Shown here in pieces: positions 25,233 through 31,951 of a DNA stretch of 52,770 nt; the stretch's first letter is position 1, and each line of letters opens with the position of its first letter. The notes beneath the pieces are model-generated. The model saw only the letters and a list, made by a program, of their open reading frames with translations, ran no database searches and was not told where the DNA came from. Made by a program: the position numbers and the translations under genes. The stretch comes from Bacillota bacterium (GTDB lineage: Bacteria; Bacillota; Clostridia; Lachnospirales; Lachnospiraceae): NCBI GenBank assembly GCA_029226935.1, contig JAQXYZ010000039.1, positions 1 through 52,770 on the forward strand, read 5' to 3'.

Positions 25233-25270
25233 CGGGATTGGATTTGGATGGCAAACCAATCCCGATTTTT
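25233..25270 (+). terminator. Terminator after nadE
   Basis: CGGGATTGG pairs with CCAATCCCG around a loop, followed by A and five T. It separates nadE from the convergent gene at 25277. Confidence 0.85.
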
Positions 25271-25276
25271 ATATAT

Positions 25277-25759
25277 TCATGTGGAAGAGGGTGAAGCTGA
25301 CGGACTTCCTGATGGTGAGGGTGAAGCAGCCTTTTCTAAGGAAGCTTTAATGGCATTTAATAAAACCATGGAGGTATATTTGTTATCATCGGAATAGGTA
25401 ATATTATCCAGAGACTGGCTTTGCATAATCTGGTTTGCGAGATCATCAAAGGATGGTTCTAACAGCGGAAACATGGTAGTTACAGCTTCATCCAGATTTA
25501 CAATGCGGATGTCGTTGATGTTTGTTTCGTCAACTGTTACAGCTACGTCCACTGTGTTATCATTTAAAACCAATGAGGTGGTGTAGATACCGGGAACATA
25601 GGTGGCAACAGGCTTTTCTACTGAACCGTTTTCCTTTTTGTCCTTTGGCACGAACATAATAATGAGGAGAATGATAAACAATATCCCCAGCAATGCAAAA
25701 ATGCCGGTATATATTAATTCTTTCAGATGAAGTACAACAATTTTGGTTTTGGAGCTCAT
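25277..25759 (-). CDS. Small membrane-anchored protein with Ser/Pro tail
   Basis: A 160-residue protein not assigned to a named family. A single helix (about residues 12-33, ELIYTGIFALLGILFIILLIIM) is followed by an extracellular domain of about 100 residues starting YVPGIYTTSLVLNDNTVDVAVTV, which recalls FMN-binding-type repeats (PGxYxxxV). The last residues are a low-complexity SPSPSGSPSAS tail. No thiol or metal motif is present. It is a single gene, convergent with nadE and divergent from glnA. Confidence 0.65.
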   Translation of the reverse strand: MSSKTKIVVLHLKELIYTGIFALLGILFIILLIIMFVPKDKKENGSVEKPVATYVPGIYTTSLVLNDNTVDVAVTVDETNINDIRIVNLDEAVTTMFPLLEPSFDDLANQIMQSQSLDNITYSDDNKYTSMVLLNAIKASLEKAASPSPSGSPSASPSST

Positions 25760-25856
25760 AGGATATCCCCGTCATGTTCTTTTTACTATAGTATTAGAGT
25801 GGAAAAAGAATTATGCCTTGAACGGATATCTTAATTATCTTTGTAAGCTTTAAGTA

Positions 25857-25886
25857 TTGACAAAAAGACAAAAAGGCTGTTATCAT
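25857..25886 (+). promoter_or_regulatory. Predicted sigma-A promoter for glnA
   Basis: A perfect TTGACA at 25857-25862, an 18-base spacer and TATCAT at 25881-25886. Transcription would begin near 25893, directly before the leader hairpin. Confidence 0.65.
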
Positions 25887-25891
25887 AAAGC

Positions 25892-25952
25892 AGAACAAAG
25901 GCGTTCTTATACGGCAGGTTTATGCCTGTGGCTGGTATATGAACGCTTTTTT
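25892..25952 (+). promoter_or_regulatory. glnA leader: intrinsic terminator with a competing hairpin (possible ANTAR target)
   Basis: A terminator can form from GCGTTC (25901-25906) and GAACGC (25941-25946), extended by AAAG/CTTT-type pairs, with an inner GGCAGG/CCTG hairpin and six T. A competing hairpin, AGAAC (25892-25896) with GTTCT (25903-25907), has the six-base loop AAAGGC. That loop has A at position 1 and G at position 4, as described for ANTAR antiterminator loops. The two structures share GTTC and exclude each other. No clear second upstream hairpin is seen, and the predicted start at about 25893 would trim the 5' arm, so the ANTAR reading is tentative. Confidence 0.5.
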
Positions 25953-26003
25953 GGTAGCTAAATATAAAAGGGATGAAAGATAAAAGAAAGGAATGAATAC
26001 AAT

Positions 26004-27338
26004 ATGAGGAAGCATTATTCAAAGGAAGACATTATGGAACTGGTAAATGATGAAGATGTGGAATTCATCAGACTACAGTTCACAGATATGTTTGGAAGCC
26101 TTAAAAATGTGGCAATTACAGCCAGTCAATTAGAAAAAGCATTGGATAATAAATGCATGTTCGACGGCTCATCAATAGAAGGGTTTGTACGCATTGAAGA
26201 GTCTGATATGTATTTGTATCCTGATTTAAGTACCTTGGCGATTTTTCCATGGAGACCGCAGCAGGGAAAGGTTGCAAGAATGATTTGTGATGTACACCGT
26301 CCTAATGGCGATCCTTTTGAAGGAGATCCCAGATATATTCTGAAGCGTGCAATCAGGGAAGCAGCAGATATGGGGTATACCTTTGAGGTAGGGCCGGAGT
26401 GTGAATTTTTCCTGTTCCATACAGATGAAAACGGAATGCCCACGACTCTGACACATGAACAGGCGGGCTATTTTGATTTAGGACCGCTGGATTTAGGTGA
26501 AAATGCAAGAAGAGATATGGTGCTTACTCTGGAGGATATGGGATTTGTAATTGAGGCGTCTCATCACGAGGTAGCGCCTGCCCAGCATGAAATTGACTTT
26601 AAGTATGATGAGGCGCTGGCTACCGCTGATAATATTATGACGTTTAAGCTGGCAGTAAAGACCATTGCCAAGAGACACGGACTGCATGCAACTTTTATGC
26701 CCAAGCCCAAGTTCGGGGTAAACGGTTCCGGCATGCACATTAATATGTCTTTATCCAAGGATGGGAAAAATATTTTCAATGATCCTTCGGATGCCCTTGG
26801 TTTAAGCAAAGAAGCCTATTACTTTATTGGCGGCATCATGAAACATATGAAGGGGATGACAGCGATTACCAACCCGCTGATCAACTCCTATAAGAGACTG
26901 GTTCCCGGATATGAGGCACCGGTTTACATTGCATGGAGCGCAACCAACAGAAGTCCTTTAATCCGTATTCCTGCAGCAAGAGGGGAAGGAACAAGAATTG
27001 AACTTCGCTGTCCTGATCCGTCTGCAAACCCATATCTGGCACTGGCAGTATGTTTAAGAGCCGGACTGGATGGAATTGCAAATAAGATTGAGCCTCCCGC
27101 AAGTGTGGACTGCAATATTTTTGCAATGACGGACGAGGAAAAGAAGGAGCGTGGTATTGAAGCCATTCCGGGTACATTGATTGAAGCAATTTATGAGCTT
27201 GAAAAAGATGAGTTCGTTCAGGAAGTGTTAGGTAAACATGTTTCCTCAAAATACATTGAAGCGAAAAAGGCTGAATGGGCAAATTACCGTTCGCAGGTAA
27301 CCGATTGGGAAATCAACCAGTACCTGAACCAATTTTAA
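26004..27338 (+). CDS. glnA: Glutamine synthetase type I
   Basis: A 444-residue enzyme that assimilates ammonia by making glutamine from glutamate and ATP. Visible signatures are [19 protein letters not shown], the metal ligands in [10 protein letters not shown] and [10 protein letters not shown], the ATP loop [30 protein letters not shown] and the [19 protein letters not shown] region. The length matches the GSI-alpha form, which lacks the adenylylation loop and is regulated by feedback. The gene has a terminator-containing leader and is followed 35 bases later by an ANTAR regulator, so RNA-level control is likely. Confidence 0.96.
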   Translation: MRKHYSKEDIMELVNDEDVEFIRLQFTDMFGSLKNVAITASQLEKALDNKCMFDGSSIEGFVRIEESDMYLYPDLSTLAIFPWRPQQGKVARMICDVHRPNGDPFEGDPRYILKRAIREAADMGYTFEVGPECEFFLFHTDENGMPTTLTHEQAGYFDLGPLDLGENARRDMVLTLEDMGFVIEASHHEVAPAQHEIDFKYDEALATADNIMTFKLAVKTIAKRHGLHATFMPKPKFGVNGSGMHINMSLSKDGKNIFNDPSDALGLSKEAYYFIGGIMKHMKGMTAITNPLINSYKRLVPGYEAPVYIAWSATNRSPLIRIPAARGEGTRIELRCPDPSANPYLALAVCLRAGLDGIANKIEPPASVDCNIFAMTDEEKKERGIEAIPGTLIEAIYELEKDEFVQEVLGKHVSSKYIEAKKAEWANYRSQVTDWEINQYLNQF

Positions 27339-27373
27339 ACGCAGAAAATGTTTACTGATGAGGAGGTGTTCGC

Positions 27374-27925
27374 ATGACCGGTGTAATTGTAGCTCTCCCC
27401 AAAATAGATGATGCCAAAAACATGAAAAATCTACTGGTTCGAAATGGCATTTCGGTGGCAGGTGTCTGTACAACTGGGGCACAGGCGATTGCGATGGCAG
27501 ACGGACTCAATGACGGTATCATTTTATGCGGGTACAAGTTATCGGACATGATTTATTCCCAGCTTCATGAGGATCTCCCCTTTGGCTTTGAAATGCTGCT
27601 TATGGCCTCCCAGCAAATCATTGGGGGAGGCATGGTGGAAGGCGACATTATGTGCCTGACGATGCCCTTAAAGGTGCATGACCTAATCAATACTGTGGAT
27701 ATGATGACACAGAATATTGAACGAAGGAGAAGAAGGCTTAAAGCAAAACCCAAAGAGAGAAATCCCGAAGAGGTGAAGCTGATTAAGGAAGCAAAGGAAG
27801 TGCTGATGAACCGAAACCACATGTCGGAGGAGGAAGCACACAGATATATACAGAAATGCAGTATGGACAGCGGAACCAATATGGTTGAGACCGCGCAGAT
27901 GGTTCTAACCATGATGAGAGCATAA
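27374..27925 (+). CDS. ANTAR-domain RNA-binding antiterminator with degenerate receiver
   Basis: A 183-residue regulator. The N-terminal 120 residues resemble a response-regulator receiver (VIVALPKIDDAKNMKNLLVRNG), but the phospho-acceptor position in GIILCGYKLSDM lacks an Asp, so it is probably a pseudo-receiver. A basic helix (RRRRRLKAKPKERN) leads to the ANTAR domain at about 138-183 (LMNRNHMSEEEAHRYIQKCSM...MVETAQMVL). ANTAR proteins bind paired hairpins in nascent RNA and prevent termination, often for nitrogen genes. Its position behind glnA suggests glnA or other nitrogen genes as target. GAGGAGGTG precedes the ATG. Confidence 0.87.
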   Translation: MTGVIVALPKIDDAKNMKNLLVRNGISVAGVCTTGAQAIAMADGLNDGIILCGYKLSDMIYSQLHEDLPFGFEMLLMASQQIIGGGMVEGDIMCLTMPLKVHDLINTVDMMTQNIERRRRRLKAKPKERNPEEVKLIKEAKEVLMNRNHMSEEEAHRYIQKCSMDSGTNMVETAQMVLTMMRA

Positions 27926-27963
27926 AAACACAGCAGTCTGATATAACAGGCTGCTGTGTTTTT
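27925..27963 (+). terminator. Terminator after the glnA-ANTAR operon
   Basis: AAACACAGCAG pairs with CTGCTGTGTTT around a 14-base loop. The A and T arms make it usable in both directions, toward the convergent RiPP precursor as well. Confidence 0.88.
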
Positions 27964-28000
27964 AAAAGCACTCTTGGAAGTGCTTGGGTTTCAGTAATTA

Positions 28001-28873
28001 TTATTCTCCTTCGCCTGACTCAGCGTGCATAGAGCATGCTTCTGCACCACAAGTTTCTGCGGCACAGCCACCAAAAGCCCCACACCAATCAGCAGGACAT
28101 ATATTAGCGGCACAGCCACCGTGGGCAGCACAACCATCCCCGGGACATACATTAGCAGTACAGATAGCGTAAGCGGCACATGCATCTCCGCCGCAAAGGT
28201 TGCCAATACAAGCTGCCTGAGCAGCACAACCATCAGCAGCACACGCATTATAGAGACATCCTCCATGCGCCACACAACCGTCCGCAGCACATGCATTGGC
28301 GGCACAGGCACCGTGGGCAGCACATACATCCCCGGCGCAGGCATTGCCTATGCATCCTCCCTGAGCACCGCAGGCTTCTCCTCCGCAGGCCTCCCCTGCG
28401 CATCCTGCTTGTCCAGCACAGGCTCTTGCGGCGCAGGCTTGAGCAGCACAGGCATCTACAGGGCATGCAGCAGCAGCACAGGCATCCGCTCCGCAACCGG
28501 CAATTTGTACGGCGGCAGCACAGGCACTAATAATCAGAAAAATAGAAAAATTTGCTTCGGGTTCAGGCTCACCAGGTTTGAGGGGGATAGCTTCGACCGC
28601 TTGCGCTTCGTCCCCACTTCCACCGGAAACAGACTGTAATTCTTTCAGATTCAACTCTCCGGAAGTAATATCCGGAACTACATAGGTAGCATTGTAAGAG
28701 GGATCATTTTCAATAAATTTAAGGCGAAAACCTTCCGGTAATTCCTTACCGGCAATTTTCTCGATTGCAGCCCGGGAGTCTGCCTGTAGTTCTTTACGAA
28801 AGTCAGCATCCTCTGCTGCCAGCTTATTTACTTTTTGATAAAGTTCTTCCAATTCATTCTGTGTCCATGCCAT
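28001..28873 (-). CDS. NHLP-type RiPP precursor with a 31-cysteine repeat core
   Basis: A 290-residue peptide precursor. Residues 1-85 are a nitrile-hydratase-like leader: ELEELYQKVNKLAAEDADFR, ELPEGFRLKFIEND, VVPDITSGELNLKELQ, ending in VSGG at 82-85, where a C39 peptidase would cut. The mature part starts with an acidic/Pro stretch, then a hydrophobic segment (109-126). A Cys-rich core runs from 118 to 280 with 31 cysteines, spaced 5 residues apart at first and then, from Cys152 to Cys280, in a strict 6-5-5 pattern. The consensus unit of 16 residues is close to C-A-A-N-A-C-A-A-D-G-C-A-A-H-G-G. It is divergent from the NHLM transport and radical SAM genes and has its own promoter and AAAGGATG site. 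It is far longer than usual proteusin cores. The chemistry and activity of the product are unknown. Confidence 0.87.
   Translation of the reverse strand: MAWTQNELEELYQKVNKLAAEDADFRKELQADSRAAIEKIAGKELPEGFRLKFIENDPSYNATYVVPDITSGELNLKELQSVSGGSGDEAQAVEAIPLKPGEPEPEANFSIFLIISACAAAVQIAGCGADACAAAACPVDACAAQACAARACAGQAGCAGEACGGEACGAQGGCIGNACAGDVCAAHGACAANACAADGCVAHGGCLYNACAADGCAAQAACIGNLCGGDACAAYAICTANVCPGDGCAAHGGCAANICPADWCGAFGGCAAETCGAEACSMHAESGEGE
28034..28420 (-). repeat. 48-base periodic repeat encoding the 16-residue Cys units
   Basis: Eight consecutive units of 16 codons with cysteines at relative positions 0, 6 and 11 throughout (Cys152 to Cys280). The unit is also visible at DNA level as recurring GCAGCACA-type blocks. 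No insertion breaks the phase. Confidence 0.9.
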
Positions 28874-28935
28874 ACGCTCTTCATCCTTTCTTATTTTATT
28901 CGAGTATATAGTTTATGTATGAATTAATATACAAT

Positions 28936-28964
28936 ATTATATCCTGTCAGAATACCTTTTTCAA
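28936..28964 (-). promoter_or_regulatory. Predicted sigma-A promoter for the RiPP precursor
   Basis: On the minus strand TTGAAA (28964-28959), a 17-base spacer and a perfect TATAAT (28941-28936). The start codon is about 63 bases further on. The strength fits a highly expressed precursor. Confidence 0.7.
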
Positions 28965-29010
28965 GAAAACTTTGCATGGTTTTTCATAATTTGACCATAT
29001 AAAATTAAAC

Positions 29011-29056
29011 TTGCAAAGCCTTATCGGATATGTTCTAATTAAGTTAGTTTAAACTA
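29011..29056 (+). promoter_or_regulatory. Predicted promoter and palindromic operator for the NHLM/radical SAM operon
   Basis: TTGCAA at 29011-29016, a 17-base spacer and TCTAAT at 29034-29039. A perfect 12-base palindrome, TAGTTTAAACTA (29045-29056), lies over the expected start point, as a repressor site would. The rest of the 250-base gap holds the opposing precursor promoter. Confidence 0.5.
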
Positions 29057-29123
29057 GGATAGTTAAGCTGCTTTAAGATTTTTTGCATAGGATGAAATTG
29101 TTAATAAGGAGTGGAGAGCACTT

Positions 29124-29735
29124 ATGAATGGAATATACCGCATAGAGCCAAAAGAAGAAGATTCCTCTATGAAACGGCTGGACAAAATGATCACGGTAAC
29201 TTCTCCTTCCCTGTGGTTGATTCTGCTGGGAGGGGTCATAATCGTTGCGGCTGTATTAGTGTGGAGCTGCACGGGTTGGATGACGGAAACAGTGAATGCA
29301 ACAGGGCTGTATCACCCATCTGCATCAGAATATGGGGAAGTAATTGCCATGCTGCCTCTTGGGTCAGGGAAACGCATCAGTCCGGGAATGGAAGTTACCT
29401 TGTATGCAGCCGGTTATAATCAGCAGGAGTATGGGCATATGAAGGCAGTGGTCACCTATGTTGATGATTATGTTACCACAGTAGATGAAATGCAGAAACT
29501 TCTTCAAAGTGACAGTCTTGTCAGCGCTTATGCACAGAGCGGTCCTGTGATGGCGGTCATCTGCCGGCTGCAGGAGGATCCAAAAACGAAAAGCGGATAC
29601 TATTGGAGCAGTTCACGTGGTAAAAAGGTCGCTTTGTATGATGGTACGTTTATGAGCATGTCCATTACGGTATCCCGCATCAGACCGATTACGCTGGGAG
29701 TACCTGCTTTGGAGGAATATTTTGGCAATTTATGA
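29124..29735 (+). CDS. NHLM bacteriocin-system secretion protein (short HlyD-like)
   Basis: A 203-residue membrane-fusion protein with one N-terminal helix (about 29-50, SLWLILLGGVIIVAAVLVWSC) and an extracellular part with HlyD/biotinyl-lipoyl-like strands (GEVIAMLPLGSGKRISPGMEVTLYAAGY). It is shorter than typical HlyD adaptors, lacking a long coiled coil, as expected in a Gram-positive without an outer membrane. It is the first gene of the five-gene operon and would help the two ABC proteins export the peptide. GGAG lies 8 bases before the ATG. Confidence 0.78.
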   Translation: MNGIYRIEPKEEDSSMKRLDKMITVTSPSLWLILLGGVIIVAAVLVWSCTGWMTETVNATGLYHPSASEYGEVIAMLPLGSGKRISPGMEVTLYAAGYNQQEYGHMKAVVTYVDDYVTTVDEMQKLLQSDSLVSAYAQSGPVMAVICRLQEDPKTKSGYYWSSSRGKKVALYDGTFMSMSITVSRIRPITLGVPALEEYFGNL

Positions 29736-29768
29736 TTTGATTTCTGATACACTTTCCGGGGGTGTGGT

Positions 29769-31940
29769 ATGGCAAAACAAAATTCTGTAAAAACAGTAAA
29801 AAGGATTAAGCGAGTGTGGACGCCGGAGGTATATCAGATTGAGGCTTCTGAATGTGGCGCAGCTTGTCTTTCCATAATTCTGCAGTATCATCACTGCCAT
29901 GTAATGATGGAAAAGGTGCGCTACCAGTGTGGCGTTTCCAGAGACGGTTGCAGTGCAGCAGATTTAATCAATGCAGCTGCGGCTTTTGGTTTAAAGGGAG
30001 CCGGTTTTTCCAAATCACTGGAGGATATGAGAAGTTTTCCTGTCCCATGCATTCTGCACTGGGACTTTGATCATTTTGTCGTGCTGGAAGGCATTCGGGG
30101 TAATAAGGTATATCTCAATGATCCCGCTACAGGTCATCGGAAAGTAACAATGGAAGAGATGGATCAATCTTTTACCGGAATTGTCCTGTATTTTGAGGAG
30201 ACCGAAAGTTTTCAGCATTTGGAACAGCCGGATAAGCTGATGACGTTGGTTAAGGAGCGGCTAAGCGGTCAGCAGGCAACAATGCTTTATCTGCTATTTA
30301 CCGGATTGCTGTTGGTTTTTCCCGGTTTGGTGTTGCCGATTTTGACACAGACCTATATTGACAGTGTGGTAATGAATGGGAAGGTAAACTGGCTGATACC
30401 GGTACTTGCCGCTTTGGCAGGCACTTATCTGTTTCAGATTCTGTTTAACTGGATTCGGGCAAGTGTGCTTTCCAAGTTGAAGCTTAAGCTGTATATGATT
30501 ACGGGATACCAACTTTTGTACAAGCTTTTTCGCCTGCCGATTCCGTTTTTTGATCAGCGCTATACAGGGGAGCTTTCTCAGCGGATAGAAAATAACAGCG
30601 ATATCAACGATTTCCTGGCAGGAGGATTGATAGAAGCTGTTCTCAATGTGTTTGAAGCATCGTTTTTTCTTGTCCTGATGGCAATTTACAGTCCGGTTCT
30701 TACAATAGTCGGTGTAACAGGAATTTTACTGAATGTCGGGTTTTCTTTTCTGATGTTGCGCCCTTTAGCCAATCTTGCCATGAAACAGAGACAGGATCAG
30801 AACCGATTAACAGGTGTTTTGTGTGCAGGACTGTCTGTTTTTAGCACCATCAAGGCGAATGGAGCAGAGAACGATTATGCACAGGATATTCTTGGGTACT
30901 ATGCCGGAACTACGGAAAGTGAACAGCATATGGGCAGGACACAGCAGATTCTCAATGCCGTTCCTGCGGCGGTCTCTAATATTTTCAATGTTATTATTCT
31001 TATCTTTGGGGTGAACCTTGTAATCAACGGTGGTTGTACAGCGGGAATTCTCACAGCATTCTGTCAATTATTGACATCATTGACCGCACCAATCAATGCA
31101 TTGATTGGTTTTTCCCAGAATATTCAGCTGATGAAAGCGAATATGTCTAGCGTGGATGACATCGAATCTGCAACATCTGACCAACGTTTTCAGAAAAAGG
31201 ATAATGATAAATTGCCTGAAATGCTATCTGGAAGTGTGGAGATGAATGGGGTTACATTTGCCTATCATCCGGGTGCAGCGCCTGTGATTTCAAATTTAAG
31301 TCTGAAGGCATCGCCGGGCAGCCGGATTGGAATTACCGGAGCCTCAGGCTGTGGCAAAAGCACACTGGCAAAGCTGCTTGCAGGACTGTTGTACCCTCAG
31401 ACGGGCAGTATCATGTATGATGGCGTCAAGGTGGAGGAACTATCTCCTGAAATATTGAAGGGCTGTCTTTCCGTTATTGGACAGAGCAGTTTTTTCTTTT
31501 CAGGAACAATCAGGGATAATCTGACATTTTGGAATAAAAATTGTCCGGAGCAGGAAATAGTTTCCGCATTAAAAGATGCGGAAGCCTATGGACTTGTAAA
31601 TTCGCTTCCGGAGGGGTTGGAATACCGTCTGGAAGAGGGTGGGAAAAATCTGTCCGGAGGGCAGAGACAGAAGCTGCAAATAGCAAGAGCCTTGATTTGT
31701 GATCCGTCGATTCTTATTTTGGATGAGGCAACCAGTGCAATGGATCCTATAACGGAAAAGAACATTATGGAAAACATCCGTCGTCGGAATTGTACCTGCT
31801 TTATAATAGCCCATCGGCTTTCTACTTTCCGCGACAGTGATCTGATTCTCGTGATGGATGGCGGACACATCGTGCAGAGCGGAACGCATGACCAGTTGAT
31901 GGAGCAGGAAGGCATTTATCGCAGGCTGATAATGGATTGA
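29769..31940 (+). CDS. NHLM-type ABC transporter with C39 peptidase domain
   Basis: A 723-residue export ATPase that cuts leaders after Gly-Gly while exporting. The N-terminal C39 peptidase (about residues 18-145) has Cys29 in EASECGAACL, His102 in DFDHFVVLEG and Asp118 in YLNDPATG. Six membrane helices follow (about 165-440), then an ATPase with Walker A GASGCGKST, signature LSGGQRQK and Walker B ILILDEATSAMD. This fits the GG site of the NHLP precursor. It starts 33 bases after the secretion protein. Its stop overlaps the TGATG junction with the second ABC gene. Confidence 0.95.
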   Translation: MAKQNSVKTVKRIKRVWTPEVYQIEASECGAACLSIILQYHHCHVMMEKVRYQCGVSRDGCSAADLINAAAAFGLKGAGFSKSLEDMRSFPVPCILHWDFDHFVVLEGIRGNKVYLNDPATGHRKVTMEEMDQSFTGIVLYFEETESFQHLEQPDKLMTLVKERLSGQQATMLYLLFTGLLLVFPGLVLPILTQTYIDSVVMNGKVNWLIPVLAALAGTYLFQILFNWIRASVLSKLKLKLYMITGYQLLYKLFRLPIPFFDQRYTGELSQRIENNSDINDFLAGGLIEAVLNVFEASFFLVLMAIYSPVLTIVGVTGILLNVGFSFLMLRPLANLAMKQRQDQNRLTGVLCAGLSVFSTIKANGAENDYAQDILGYYAGTTESEQHMGRTQQILNAVPAAVSNIFNVIILIFGVNLVINGGCTAGILTAFCQLLTSLTAPINALIGFSQNIQLMKANMSSVDDIESATSDQRFQKKDNDKLPEMLSGSVEMNGVTFAYHPGAAPVISNLSLKASPGSRIGITGASGCGKSTLAKLLAGLLYPQTGSIMYDGVKVEELSPEILKGCLSVIGQSSFFFSGTIRDNLTFWNKNCPEQEIVSALKDAEAYGLVNSLPEGLEYRLEEGGKNLSGGQRQKLQIARALICDPSILILDEATSAMDPITEKNIMENIRRRNCTCFIIAHRLSTFRDSDLILVMDGGHIVQSGTHDQLMEQEGIYRRLIMD

Positions 31941-31951
31941 TGGAGGACGAT

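Noticed and set aside
25863-25886. First hairpin (P1) of an ANTAR target before 25892
   Set aside because: GACA...TGTT gives only a weak four-pair stem with a seven-base loop and lies upstream of the predicted transcription start.
28034-28420. CRISPR-like array
   Set aside because: The repeat has no spacers and stays in codon phase; it codes for the 16-residue peptide unit.
28025-28639. 204-residue plus-strand frame over the RiPP precursor
   Set aside because: It is the mirror of the Cys-repeat codons, made of Ser/Thr/Gly-rich low complexity with no ribosome site. The minus-strand frame has a leader, a GG site and a promoter.
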